A DNA stretch of 64,000 nt from Gemmatimonadota bacterium (GCA_025358055.1 JANYKV010000087.1:16284-80283); one strand, 5' to 3'. Shown: positions 18,001-26,868, counted from the first letter of the stretch. Translations and numbers: made by a program. Notes: generated by a model from the sequence alone, not told the origin.

Positions 18001-18846
18001 CTAGGCGCCGAGCCGGCCGGCCAAATCATTGAAGTCTGTCGCCGAAATGTCAACCGACGAATCGGCCCTCAAGTCAGGCGTTCCAGTCGGCCCATACTCC
18101 AATGGCCGGGCGACGAACGCCGTCTTCAGCCCCGCGCCTTTCGCGGCGCGCAGATCGCCGGAGTGGGCCGCTACCATCATAACGTTCGCCGGCTTGAGGT
18201 CAAGAATGTCCGCGGCGGACTGATAGACTTCGCGATCGGGCTTGTAGTGACGAACGAGCTCGGCGCCCAGAACGCAATCCCAGGGCAACCCCGCGTGTTT
18301 CGCCATGTCCGTGATCAGCGAGATGTTGCCGTTCGAGAGGGGCGCGATGATGAATTTCTGCTTCAACCGGGTGAGTCCACCAACCGCGTCGGGCCATGGT
18401 CGCAACCGATGCCAGACGTGATTGAGCGCCTCGATTTCGGCCTCTGAAAGCCCGGCGATGCCAAAGTCGACCAACATCTTGTCGAGGGTCATCCGATGGA
18501 GGGCATCGAGCTTGGTCCACGGCAGCTCACCACTTCGGACGCGGTTCATGCTCGGGCCGTACCCGGCGCGCCAGGCATCGGCGAACTTCGCCCCGTCCAC
18601 CTTCAGGCCCTTCCGTTTCGCTAACGCCTCCACTTCCAGCGTCACCGATGTGCGCCAGTCGACGACGGTGCCGAAGACGTCAAAAACGAGCGCCTTAACC
18701 GATGGTAGTTGAGGTTTCGACCGCTCGCCGCTCGGTGCGCTGCCGGACCTCATCGCGCGGCCGCCGCGAAACTCCGAGCCGACCGCCGCGAGGGCGCTGG
18801 CCTGCAGAAGCGCTCGGCGTGAAACTGTTGCGAACCCACGGGTCAT
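18001..18846 (-). CDS. Haloacid dehalogenase type II (HAD), with Tat-like leader
   Basis: KALVFDVFGTVVDWRTSV; FIIAPLSNGNISLI; NVMMVAAHSGDLRAAKGAGLKTAFVARP; leader SRRALLQASALAAVG. Confidence 0.88.
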   Translation of the reverse strand: MTRGFATVSRRALLQASALAAVGSEFRGGRAMRSGSAPSGERSKPQLPSVKALVFDVFGTVVDWRTSVTLEVEALAKRKGLKVDGAKFADAWRAGYGPSMNRVRSGELPWTKLDALHRMTLDKMLVDFGIAGLSEAEIEALNHVWHRLRPWPDAVGGLTRLKQKFIIAPLSNGNISLITDMAKHAGLPWDCVLGAELVRHYKPDREVYQSAADILDLKPANVMMVAAHSGDLRAAKGAGLKTAFVARPLEYGPTGTPDLRADSSVDISATDFNDLAGRLGA

Positions 18847-18932
18847 GATTCCTCCGGTTCACCCGACTCCCGAACCGTGCGGCTCGGTCGGCGATCGAAT
18901 GGTGCGTCACGCGTGCGGCGCCTCGCCACCCT

Positions 18933-19499
18933 TCACGCGAGAAGCGGGAAATAGCGGTCCTGTAGCAAGCGCACATGATGCAGCTCATGACCGGCAATGT
19001 GAAACGCCAACCCGCGGGCCGTTGCCCGGTAGCCGTTCACTTCGCCGGACCGAGTCCACTGCGCCGGCGAAAACCCGCGGAAGAGCGCCACGGATGCTGC
19101 GCGGACTGCCCTGTAGTCACAGAGAATCTCCCGCCAAGGACGCATTTCCGCCTCGGCGTTTGTCGCATAGAGCTTCTCGTCAAAACCCGGCAGTGACTGA
19201 GCCTCACCTCGCGCAAGACACAGAGCCCGGTAGGCAAAGATCCGCTCATCGTCGACCACGTGCCCGATAACGTCTTTCAGCGTCCACTTGGATGGGGCGT
19301 ACCGGATGCCCTCCAGCCGCGCCTCCGGCAGAGCCTGCAAGAGTGTCAGCGTTTGGTCGGCGAGGGCCTCGAACACAGACACCGCATCAACCCCCTGCAC
19401 CTGTTCGATATCGGCCTGAGCGTAGTCCGCATACTCACCAGGTAGGGGACGACCCGAGGGGTGGTTCAGCGCGTGGGCCAATGGATACCTCGGACTCGC
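18933..19499 (-). CDS. DinB family protein
   Basis: Core YAPSKWTLKDVIGHVVDDERIFAYRALCLARGE...FHIAGHELHHVRLLQDRYF; ORF extends further upstream to 19745 but the N-terminus is not DinB-like, so the start is approximate. Confidence 0.8.
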   Translation of the reverse strand, partial: ASPRYPLAHALNHPSGRPLPGEYADYAQADIEQVQGVDAVSVFEALADQTLTLLQALPEARLEGIRYAPSKWTLKDVIGHVVDDERIFAYRALCLARGEAQSLPGFDEKLYATNAEAEMRPWREILCDYRAVRAASVALFRGFSPAQWTRSGEVNGYRATARGLAFHIAGHELHHVRLLQDRYFPLLA

Positions 19500-19692
19500 C
19501 AAAGGGTGAGCTTGCCCCCAACCGGAGACAATTATAAGCAGAAGGTGTGCACCTCCTGCCTCCGTTGTTCCGTGACCAGCGCAGGGCATTACCGCGCCGT
19601 CCCCGGCCGTTCCGATGATCGCGTTCGCCGAACCGTTGTCGGTCCGTCGCCTCACACCGGCCTCACGATGGCTGGGCAGGATCCATGACCCC

Positions 19693-20502
19693 TTACGACA
19701 CGGTGAACTCGAGGACCATCCCGTGTTCGTAGTGGCGGCGGCCATCGCTGGCGGCAGGGACCTGGCAGAGAATGAAGTAACGCCCAGGTTTCAGGTCGAC
19801 GGCCAGCCACAGTTCCCGCCCCGGCGCGAGGTCTCCCACGCCACCGACGGGATCAACCGGTGGCCGACCGACCTCACCGCCTTTAAGCCACGCGAGATAG
19901 TCCTGAATCGTGGTCGTGTCGGTGAGGCGGAAGATGTCCGCCTCGTGGGGCTCGGCCCCGTCGTTCCGGATGTGGAGGATCTGAGGACCGGCAAGCAGCG
20001 GGGCCGCAAGGCGGAAGCTATAGTCCCGGAGGGAAAGGTCCGCCGTTGCAGCTGGCGGTAGCGCGCTCGGCCCCGTCGCGGCCGTCACTTCGAGGTCATG
20101 GGCCATCCCCAGTCGCAGGTGGTCCCCTTTCCAACAGACCACGGCATACCGTCCTAGGCTCAAGGCGAGCCAGACCGTCGTCGAGCGGCCGGCCGGAGTC
20201 AGGCCCGGGCCGCCCTGGTCCGTGGCGAAGGAAGGAAAGTCCACCTGGGCCCGCACGCTGTCGACGTAGGAGCCTGCACTCCCGCGAGGGTCAGCGAAGC
20301 GGACGAGCAGAGCCTCATGGACGTCGCGCCCCTGGTTCCGGAGCTCCAGGCGGACCAGGCCGGCCGGCACGGATGCGGGCATCTCGTACCCATACTCGTG
20401 GGCGACCAGCGTAATGTTCGACGGGGAAGGGGGAGTCGGCCGACAGGCTAGGATGGCCCCCGCGAGGGCCAGGCCCCTGGCACCCCGGAACACGCGAGTC
20501 AT
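19693..20502 (-). CDS. Secreted protein with two cupredoxin-like repeats
   Basis: Start MTRVFRGARGLALAGAILACRP (lipoprotein-like Cys); duplicated pattern 'GLVRLELRNQGRDVHEALL...LGRYAVVCWKGDHLRLGMAHDLEV' / 'GPQILHIRNDGAEPHEADIF...PGRYFILCQVPAASDGRRHYEHGMVLEF'. Confidence 0.65.
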   Translation of the reverse strand: MTRVFRGARGLALAGAILACRPTPPSPSNITLVAHEYGYEMPASVPAGLVRLELRNQGRDVHEALLVRFADPRGSAGSYVDSVRAQVDFPSFATDQGGPGLTPAGRSTTVWLALSLGRYAVVCWKGDHLRLGMAHDLEVTAATGPSALPPAATADLSLRDYSFRLAAPLLAGPQILHIRNDGAEPHEADIFRLTDTTTIQDYLAWLKGGEVGRPPVDPVGGVGDLAPGRELWLAVDLKPGRYFILCQVPAASDGRRHYEHGMVLEFTVS

Positions 20503-20516
20503 AAGCGGTCCATTGG

Positions 20517-20863
20517 ATTCAGGGCTCAGAGAGAAAATTGAGAATTTCACGCACCAGGCGCTCGCCTTGCGCCGTAGCGAAGATAAACTGTGCCTGCGCG
20601 GCGCCCGGCAAGATCGATCGCGATCACACGAAACCCCGCGTGAACCAACACGTAAGCTTGGTCGCCCCAACTCGCCTTATCGAAGCGACCACCATGGGCC
20701 GACACGACGCCACGCGGCCCCGTTCCATACTGATCCGCCGAAACGACACCCCCACCGGCGGTTGGGATCGACACCCTTTGCTGAGCGTGCAACGGGGGAC
20801 GTCGACAATCGGGGCCGCGCCAAGCACAGCGACGATTCCCAAGCTGGTCGCGATATACCGCAC
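20517..20863 (-). pseudogene. Internally deleted and frameshifted alpha/beta hydrolase relic
   Basis: Leader MRYIATSLGIVAVLGAA in one frame, then HAQQRVSIPTAGGGVVSADQYGTGPRGVVSAHGGRFDKASWGDQAYVLVHAGFRVIAIDLAGR in a second, then AQFIFATAQGERLVREILNFLSEP* in a third: N- and C-termini of a hydrolase with the middle missing. Confidence 0.7.
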
Positions 20864-20865
20864 GC

Positions 20866-21150
20866 TCAGAGTTCCTTGACCTCCACGCGGTCGGCGATGC
20901 GCGCGCGCGGATTCTGCATGATTGCTTTAGCCGGGCCATCCCAGATCCGCTGCATTGTGCGCAGGAAATCCTCCGCCGGACCAATGCCCTCGAACTCCAG
21001 GTCGATCATGACGTAGTTGGGGTCGTCCTGGAGACGAAGGACCTGGTAGCGCCGCACCCCGGAACCCTTTCGGTCGGCCGGATCATTGTCGAACGCCTGT
21101 TTCCATTTCTCGAAATTCGGAACGGAGTGTTCGATCCTGACGACAATCAT
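20866..21150 (-). CDS. Small conserved hypothetical protein (ABM/cyclase-like fold possible)
   Basis: MIVVRIEHSVPNFEKWKQAFDNDPADRKGSGVRRYQVLRLQDDPNYVMIDLEFEG. Confidence 0.7.
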   Translation of the reverse strand: MIVVRIEHSVPNFEKWKQAFDNDPADRKGSGVRRYQVLRLQDDPNYVMIDLEFEGIGPAEDFLRTMQRIWDGPAKAIMQNPRARIADRVEVKEL

Positions 21151-21247
21151 CCCAATCCCTTTCGGCTCAGCCGTCCGCTCTCAGGTTACGCTACCCACAT
21201 ATCATGCGCCGCGAAGGCCAAAGGCATCAGTCACCGAGGGCACCGCA

Positions 21248-21429
21248 CTACTTGCGCGTTTCGGAGCCGCGGACTTCGCTCGTCTTCGGGCTGAAGTACG
21301 CTTCCAAGGCGGCGGTCGGTAGCAACCCACAGATCTTCGGCGGCGGAGTCGCCTGGGCGTATGTGGGGTTTCCCATCCCTGCAAGCGGAGACCGAGTGCG
21401 ACAATTGTGACGATGGAGAGCGCTCTCAT
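21248..21429 (-). pseudogene. Frameshifted/truncated secreted protein relic
   Basis: Leader MRALSIVTIVALGLRLQ in one frame; MGNPTYAQATPPPKICGLLPTAALEAYFSPKTSEVRGSETRK* continues in the next frame. Confidence 0.5.
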
Positions 21430-21490
21430 TGGGGGATTCTCCTTCGGTCGAGCGCTCCGGTCAGGTGCACGACTCAGGTGATTGCGAGGC

Positions 21491-21545
21491 CCCGAAGGGC
21501 TCCGACTTATGTGATGGGCCCGGTTTGCTTCGTCGGTCCTTCGGG
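21491..21545 (-). repeat. Long two-part hairpin 3' of DoxX gene
   Basis: CCCGAAGG...CCGAC / GTCGG...CCTTCGGG (21491-21498, 21502-21506 with 21532-21536, 21538-21545). Confidence 0.6.
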
Positions 21546-21585
21546 CTTTCTCCCAAGGACAGAAGGGCGACCCCGTAGGGTCTGA

Positions 21586-22014
21586 TTAGGGAGCGCCCTT
21601 CCGTTGAGCAAGCCATCCGTCGACGCTGAGCGGACCGGCTCCCCATGCCGCAAAAACCAGCCAAATGAAGGAGTAGAGCATCACTATCTCGCCATGATTC
21701 TGCCACCACCAGATCCCGCCGCCCGCCACGTGGACCCAAAAGTAGGCCACGGCCATCTCGCCGGACGCAATGAACGCCATCAGTTGGGTAGCCAAGCCAA
21801 GAATCAGGCAGGCGCCGACGACCACTTCGATGACACCCGCGGCGCCAAAGCGGCTCATGAGATCGACCGTCCCGCCGTTCGGCCCCATGCCGCCGAACCA
21901 ACCGAAGAGCTTCGCGCCGCCGTGCGAGAAGTAGGTCAGGCCGGCGACAATACGGAGGGCGGCTTGGGTCGCCGGCAGGTTGCGGCTGTTCAAGGGAGCA
22001 ATCAAGGTCTCCAC
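21586..22014 (-). CDS. DoxX family protein
   Basis: ALRIVAGLTYFSHGGAKLFGWFGGMGPNGGTVDLMSRFGAAGVIEVVVGACLILGL. Confidence 0.88.
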   Translation of the reverse strand: METLIAPLNSRNLPATQAALRIVAGLTYFSHGGAKLFGWFGGMGPNGGTVDLMSRFGAAGVIEVVVGACLILGLATQLMAFIASGEMAVAYFWVHVAGGGIWWWQNHGEIVMLYSFIWLVFAAWGAGPLSVDGWLAQRKGAP

Positions 22015-22148
22015 CTCATTGGAAGTTTGGGGAAGAGAGATTGTAGCTCAGCAGGGGTGGTTGGCAAGTGCCAGCCGGCCGGTATGAGCTCTCCGAACGT
22101 GAGTCGATATCCATCCGGCGTGCGGATGGGCGATGCGGCGACGATCCC

Positions 22149-22481
22149 TTAAGGGCGGCGGCGGCGACGCGCTGGTGCGGCTGGTTCAGGGACGAACTGA
22201 ATATTGATCGCCAGAAGGTCGCGCTCGAACCAGGCGACCAATCGACCGGTGAACTTTTCGGCCAGATAGAACAGGTCGTTCGGGGTCTTCGGCTGCACAT
22301 GAGCAACCAAGACGCCGGCGGCGTTGGCGATCGTGATGTGGCCTCCCTTGGGCCGTTGCACATGCTTGAGACGGGTCCGGGCCTTGTTGCCCCATTCCCA
22401 GGTACTGGCATCGCGAATGCGCGCGCGGAGGAGCCGATACGCATCGCGGCCAGGAGCGGGGACGGCTTGGAGCACGAGCAT
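22149..22481 (-). CDS. Hypothetical protein
   Basis: 110 aa MLVLQAVPAPGRDAYRLLRARIRDASTWEWGNKARTRLKHVQRPKGGHITIANAAG. Confidence 0.55.
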   Translation of the reverse strand: MLVLQAVPAPGRDAYRLLRARIRDASTWEWGNKARTRLKHVQRPKGGHITIANAAGVLVAHVQPKTPNDLFYLAEKFTGRLVAWFERDLLAINIQFVPEPAAPARRRRRP

Positions 22482-22524
22482 GGGCTACCTCTCGGTTCGA
22501 GGATCGATTGTCGGCCGACACTGC

Positions 22525-22589
22525 GCTTAACCTGCGGCCTCCGGCAGCGGCAGGCAAGAAGAGCTAATCCCGTGAACCGCCGGTTAGCC
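22525..22589 (-). repeat. attC-like inverted repeat (weak candidate)
   Basis: Plus strand GCTTAACCTGCGG ... CCGCCGGTTAGCC; minus-strand GTTAAGC matches GTTRRRY; overlaps stop codon of 22584-23063 gene. Confidence 0.3.
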
Positions 22590-23063
22590 AGGCCCGACGC
22601 CCACCGGTTGCCTCCTAAGGAAGGAGAGAAGACCTCGGATCCAGCGATACAGGAACCAGATCCCTCCGAGAGCCCAGAGGGCGATGGCCGCGATCGCGAA
22701 GCCTTCGCGCTGCAGCCAGGAACCAAGGAACAAGCAGGTGACGCCGGCCACAGCCGCCAAGAGGAGGCCGAGGAAGGATCGGATCAGCCAGAGGAACTGG
22801 GACCCGATCCAGATTTCGTCATGCGTGGCACGCGAGAACAGGAAGCCGAGGAATAGACCGAAGGGAAGGAGCCAGCCGTACCGGAGGAAGGACCGTGGGT
22901 TGAGGGGCCCGAGGGTGGGGAGGCCGACAGCCTGCCCGATCCAGAGGAGCATCACGAGGATGCCACAGAGATAGGTGGCGGAGATCACGAGAATGGCAAG
23001 GCGAGAAGATGAGTTCGGTCGTGAACGCTCGTCAGACATGCTTGGAATCTCGGACCGACGCAT
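22584..23063 (-). CDS. Hypothetical membrane protein
   Basis: 159 aa, multiple TM segments. Confidence 0.6.
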   Translation of the reverse strand: MRRSEIPSMSDERSRPNSSSRLAILVISATYLCGILVMLLWIGQAVGLPTLGPLNPRSFLRYGWLLPFGLFLGFLFSRATHDEIWIGSQFLWLIRSFLGLLLAAVAGVTCLFLGSWLQREGFAIAAIALWALGGIWFLYRWIRGLLSFLRRQPVGVGPG

Positions 23064-23188
23064 TTTCGGGGCGTACCACCCCTATATGCTTCAAGATGAG
23101 CCTAGCCGTCGGTTCTGCCTCCCACTCGCCAGTATTCAGTTTCAAGAGGCTTGGCATGCGATCACGGACCAAGGCTTGGGCCGCTCCT

Positions 23189-23557
23189 TCAGGCGACCAT
23201 GCGACGGGGCCAACGAGCCACGCCGATGACGACGACGAGCGCGAGGTGCACGGCGGCGGCGAACCACCCCCCCGCGCCGGGGTGTTTCAGTTGCGTGACG
23301 ACGGCGCCGACCATGATGATGGCGAGGCCGCCGGCGGCGTAGGAGGCCAGGCGCGGGAACAGGAGTAGGATGGCGCCCACGACTTCGGCCGCGCCGACCA
23401 GGTACGAGAGGGCCACCGGGTAGCCCCACTCTACGAATAGACTCTGCCAGTGACTCCCGACGAATTTCCCGCCGCCCGCGGCGCCCATGGCGAGCGCCTC
23501 GAAGATGATGACCAGCCAGAGGGCGGTAGTCGCGATGCGGCGTCCGGCGCTGCTCAT
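23189..23557 (-). CDS. DoxX-like membrane protein
   Basis: WLVIIFEALAMGAAGGGKFVGSHWQSLFVEWGYPVALSYLVGAAEVVGAILLL. Confidence 0.8.
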   Translation of the reverse strand: MSSAGRRIATTALWLVIIFEALAMGAAGGGKFVGSHWQSLFVEWGYPVALSYLVGAAEVVGAILLLFPRLASYAAGGLAIIMVGAVVTQLKHPGAGGWFAAAVHLALVVVIGVARWPRRMVA

Positions 23558-23651
23558 GCGGGAATCTCCTGCGTTGCCGCCAGGTCATACCGGCGGTAGA
23601 TTTACCTAAGGTCTACTGACATAACCCTACATTACTTCATATAAGGCGTCA

Positions 23652-23987
23652 ATGGCACTTCCCCGCCTCACGCACCTCCAGTTCCTTGCGGTCGCCCACC
23701 TCCTCAAAGGCCCGGCCCGCGGGCGGGCGCTCCGTGATGCCCTGCGAGACGGTGGTGTCCGCCAGAGTGGCCCCGCGTTCTACCAGTTCATGGCGGGGCT
23801 CGAGGACGCCGCGTTCGTCGAGGGCTGGTATGAGCAGCAGGTGGTCGAGGGCCAGATCATCAGGGAGCGGCACTATCGCATCGTCGCCGGTGGACGGAGG
23901 GCATGGCAGGAGTCGCGCGCCTTCTATACCGCGGCCTTTGCCGGGGTACCCCGTGGACTCGCGCGCGGCGGCGCCCGTGGCGCGTAA
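23652..23987 (+). CDS. PadR-like transcriptional regulator
   Basis: LTHLQFLAVAHLLKGPARGRALRDALRDGGVRQSGPAFYQFMAGLEDAAFVEGWYEQQVVEGQIIRERHYRIVAGGRRAWQESRAFY. Confidence 0.75.
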   Translation: MALPRLTHLQFLAVAHLLKGPARGRALRDALRDGGVRQSGPAFYQFMAGLEDAAFVEGWYEQQVVEGQIIRERHYRIVAGGRRAWQESRAFYTAAFAGVPRGLARGGARGA

Positions 23988-24288
23988 CAGTTCCCTGCTC
24001 GACCTCGTCGCGCGCCTGCTTCCGCGAGAGTTCCGCGAGCGGGTCTTCGAACCCGCGGTGGCGGACTTCCGGCTCGACCTCGCCGCGCGGCCGGCGCCCG
24101 GCCGGCGGCTCGCACTCGAACTCTGGATCGTCGCCGAATGCCTGCGGCTGGGGCTCCCGCAGTTCGCCTGGCGGCGAGGGCGACCCACGCGCCTCGCACA
24201 CGGCGTGATGGTGATGGCGCTCGTGCTCGCCGTGGTGTGGTTCGCGGTGATGCGCGCGAGCTACGCGCAGGGAATGCGGCGACCGTAA
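23953..24288 (+). CDS. Small membrane protein translationally overlapping the PadR-like gene (prefix domain + one TM)
   Basis: GTG start at 23953; SLLDLVARLLPREFRERVFEPAVADFRLDLAARP ... VMVMALVLAVVWFAVMRASYAQGMRRP. Confidence 0.6.
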   Translation: MDSRAAAPVARNSSLLDLVARLLPREFRERVFEPAVADFRLDLAARPAPGRRLALELWIVAECLRLGLPQFAWRRGRPTRLAHGVMVMALVLAVVWFAVMRASYAQGMRRP

Positions 24289-24327
24289 CCGCTCAGTCGA
24301 GGAAGCGCTCCAAATAAAATTGAATAC

Positions 24328-25332
24328 TCACCGTGCAAAGTGGCGAACCTCGACCTTCTCTCCAATTTCGATCGTCAGCAGGTCTTCTGGCCCTTGAAGC
24401 GGACCCGCATATGTTTTCCGCGTCTGGGTCATCACGGCTTCGGAGTTGGGAGCATGTGAGTAGACCGCCAGTCGAGGCTTGACACGGCTGAACACTTCAC
24501 CGGCCTGCTCCGGCGTGGTGTGATGCGCGATGATGGATTCCATCCTTTCACGGTTGGCCGGGTAGGTCGGGCGAGCCCGAATCGCCACTGCATCTACGAC
24601 TTCGTGAACGAGCACATCGACGCCCTGCGCAAATCGGATCAAGTTCTCCGAGACTCGCGTATCTCCAGACAATACGACCGAATGGCCTCGATAATCGACT
24701 CGATAGCCAAACGCGGGTTGTACCGGACCATGATCGACAAGAAACGCGGTCACCTTCACACCGTGTTCGTCGAAGACGATGCCTTGCTTGATGTCGTGGC
24801 TTACCACCGTGATACCTTCACCCGGGAGTTTTTCGTCTACATCGCGGCGCACGTGAATGTCAAAAGCAAACGCCTGCTGGATGTGATCCATCATGTCGCG
24901 AGTGCCATCTGGCCCCCAGACCTCCAGCGGAATCGTTCGCCCGCCTCCGGCCCAACCAGTCAAAACGAGGTCCGGAATCTGGATTACATGGTCGGAATGC
25001 AGATGGGTCAGGAACAATCGACTGATCGAACCGATCGGGACTCCAGCCTGGGTCAGGCGTTGGGTAGTGCCACGGCCGCAATCAAAAAGAAACCGTTCGC
25101 TTCCGGCCTCGACCAGTATGCTTGCCCCGAATTGCTGCAGGTTGACCGGTGGTCCCCCACCCGTGCCAAGCAGGACGACCTTGAAGCTGTCTGCTGGCGC
25201 AGATTGAACGACGGCGCCGCCCCGCATGGACCCGGATCCGGCATCCGTCCACCTGACGCCTGCCTGGCTGGACCACTCAAGAGGGAGCGCGAGACACGCA
25301 ACCGACACCGCGAAGAACAAGCCTTTGATCAT
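24328..25332 (-). CDS. MBL-fold metallo-hydrolase, secreted
   Basis: FLTHLHSDHVIQIPDLVLTGW (HxHxDH), VVLSGDTRVSENLI. Confidence 0.9.
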   Translation of the reverse strand: MIKGLFFAVSVACLALPLEWSSQAGVRWTDAGSGSMRGGAVVQSAPADSFKVVLLGTGGGPPVNLQQFGASILVEAGSERFLFDCGRGTTQRLTQAGVPIGSISRLFLTHLHSDHVIQIPDLVLTGWAGGGRTIPLEVWGPDGTRDMMDHIQQAFAFDIHVRRDVDEKLPGEGITVVSHDIKQGIVFDEHGVKVTAFLVDHGPVQPAFGYRVDYRGHSVVLSGDTRVSENLIRFAQGVDVLVHEVVDAVAIRARPTYPANRERMESIIAHHTTPEQAGEVFSRVKPRLAVYSHAPNSEAVMTQTRKTYAGPLQGPEDLLTIEIGEKVEVRHFAR

Positions 25333-25715
25333 ATATTTGGCTCCCGCAGCCGCTCAGGGCCGCTACCGTATGGGTGGTGTGATTCTTCCGGTTGGCCGAA
25401 CGAAGAAAGCTTAACTGTGCCGCCCGTGTTAACCCGACGGCTCAGCTCACGATGCAATCTCCTGAATACCTAACCACTGCCAGCGGCACAATGGGATGGC
25501 AATCGCCGAACTGCCGGGTCTGGCCTCTCCCAGGCAAGCCAAAGCGTTGCGTTTGGAGCCACCTTCGGCTCACACTGTCCCCGTCGGCGCCTCGCTTTCC
25601 AGTCCGTCTTTCGGGCGACAAACACCAGTTCACCGGGGTAGGTCGATCCGTTCTCGCGCCTGTCGTCACCGGCACAGAGGTGCTCACAAGATCGACGCGA
25701 ACCAGCAGGTGCTCC

Positions 25716-26225
25716 CTACTTCACGGCCGCCGCACCGGCTCGGGCGACCTGGCCGTCTTGTTCGACACTACCACCCGATACCCCAATGGCGCCGACAACC
25801 TTTCCATCCACGATGATGGGGATTCCGCCCTCGTTGGGTATCGTCCCCGTGAGACGCAGGACGCGAAGCCCGTCACCACCGGCCGCCACGGCATCCTGAA
25901 AGACCTTGGTTGGGCGGCGAAACAGGGCGGACGTACGTGCCTTCTCGATTGCGAGGTCGACGCTGCCGGTTTGGGTGTCCTGCATCTTCTCAAAGTAGAC
26001 GAGGTAGCCACCGGGATCGACGATCGAGATCGCCATCGTCCATCCATGTTTTTGCGCCTCGGCGATTGCCGCCGCGGCCGCCATCTTTGCACTTTCCGTC
26101 GGGATGGGCAAGCCATAGGGGATGTGCGGCGGTGCGGCGAGAGGCCCTTGCGCGAACCCCGGCTGGGAAGCCACGATGATAAAAAGGACGGCAAGAAATG
26201 AGCATCTGAGAAGACTTCGCGACAT
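25716..26225 (-). CDS. GlcG/HbpS-type heme-binding-family protein, secreted
   Basis: MSRSLLRCSFLAVLFIIVASQPGFAQG; AAAAIAEAQKHGWTMAISIVDPGGYLVYFEKMQDTQTGSVDLAIEKARTSALFRRPTKVF. Confidence 0.88.
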   Translation of the reverse strand: MSRSLLRCSFLAVLFIIVASQPGFAQGPLAAPPHIPYGLPIPTESAKMAAAAAIAEAQKHGWTMAISIVDPGGYLVYFEKMQDTQTGSVDLAIEKARTSALFRRPTKVFQDAVAAGGDGLRVLRLTGTIPNEGGIPIIVDGKVVGAIGVSGGSVEQDGQVARAGAAAVK

Positions 26226-26320
26226 GAGACCTCCAAAAGCCGACATTCGTCCCGAGCGGCGCATCGGGACTGGGGGCGGGAGCACAAGGAGCCCCGAGCG
26301 ACCCCGTGGGCAAACGCCGG

Positions 26321-26755
26321 CTATCCCGCTCCGCGCTCCCACGCCTGGACTGCGCCGGGCACGATTCGAAAGAGCGGATGCGGCACCGGCCGCTGCACGG
26401 CCAACAAATCCCGATAGCGCTCCGGCTGCCGCCGCCGGAGCTTCCGCTGCAAGTGGGCCCACTCAAAGGCCAGTTGTCCCGTTGTCGCGGCGATCCTAGG
26501 CACCGGGCGCCGGCGGCCGAGCTTACGTCGATCGAACGCGTACCCGCGCGCTTGAGCTTCCTCATACACCAGCGCAAGGTAGCGATTCAGACACCCAACT
26601 GGCTGGCGCTGCGCCCGAAACCGAGTCAGTTGGGGGTGATGCCGGTACCCCTGAGTGCGGCCGCGAAGCACAGCACGAGCGAGCAACGCTTCACGCCAGA
26701 GGGCGACGAGGCCGATCCGGTCCAGATATTTCGGATGCACGGTCCATAACCGCAT
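26321..26755 (-). CDS. Pyrimidine dimer DNA glycosylase/endonuclease V-like protein
   Basis: MRLWTVHPKYLDRIGLVALWREALLARAVLRGRTQGYRHHPQLTRF. Confidence 0.8.
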   Translation of the reverse strand: MRLWTVHPKYLDRIGLVALWREALLARAVLRGRTQGYRHHPQLTRFRAQRQPVGCLNRYLALVYEEAQARGYAFDRRKLGRRRPVPRIAATTGQLAFEWAHLQRKLRRRQPERYRDLLAVQRPVPHPLFRIVPGAVQAWERGAG

Positions 26756-26868
26756 GCGCTCACATCTTCGGTCGGCCTACCAGGCCCGCGGTGAGCGGCA
26801 GCGCTGTTCAACTGTCCGCTCCAACCACATGGAAGGATGCCGGATCAAAGGCCGGGGACTCGAGGACC

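Noticed and set aside
25395-25475. Several RYYYAAC-like cores (GCTTAAC, ACCTAAC) between MBL and GlcG-like genes
   Set aside because: No paired GTTRRRY partner at attC spacing and no supporting inverted arms
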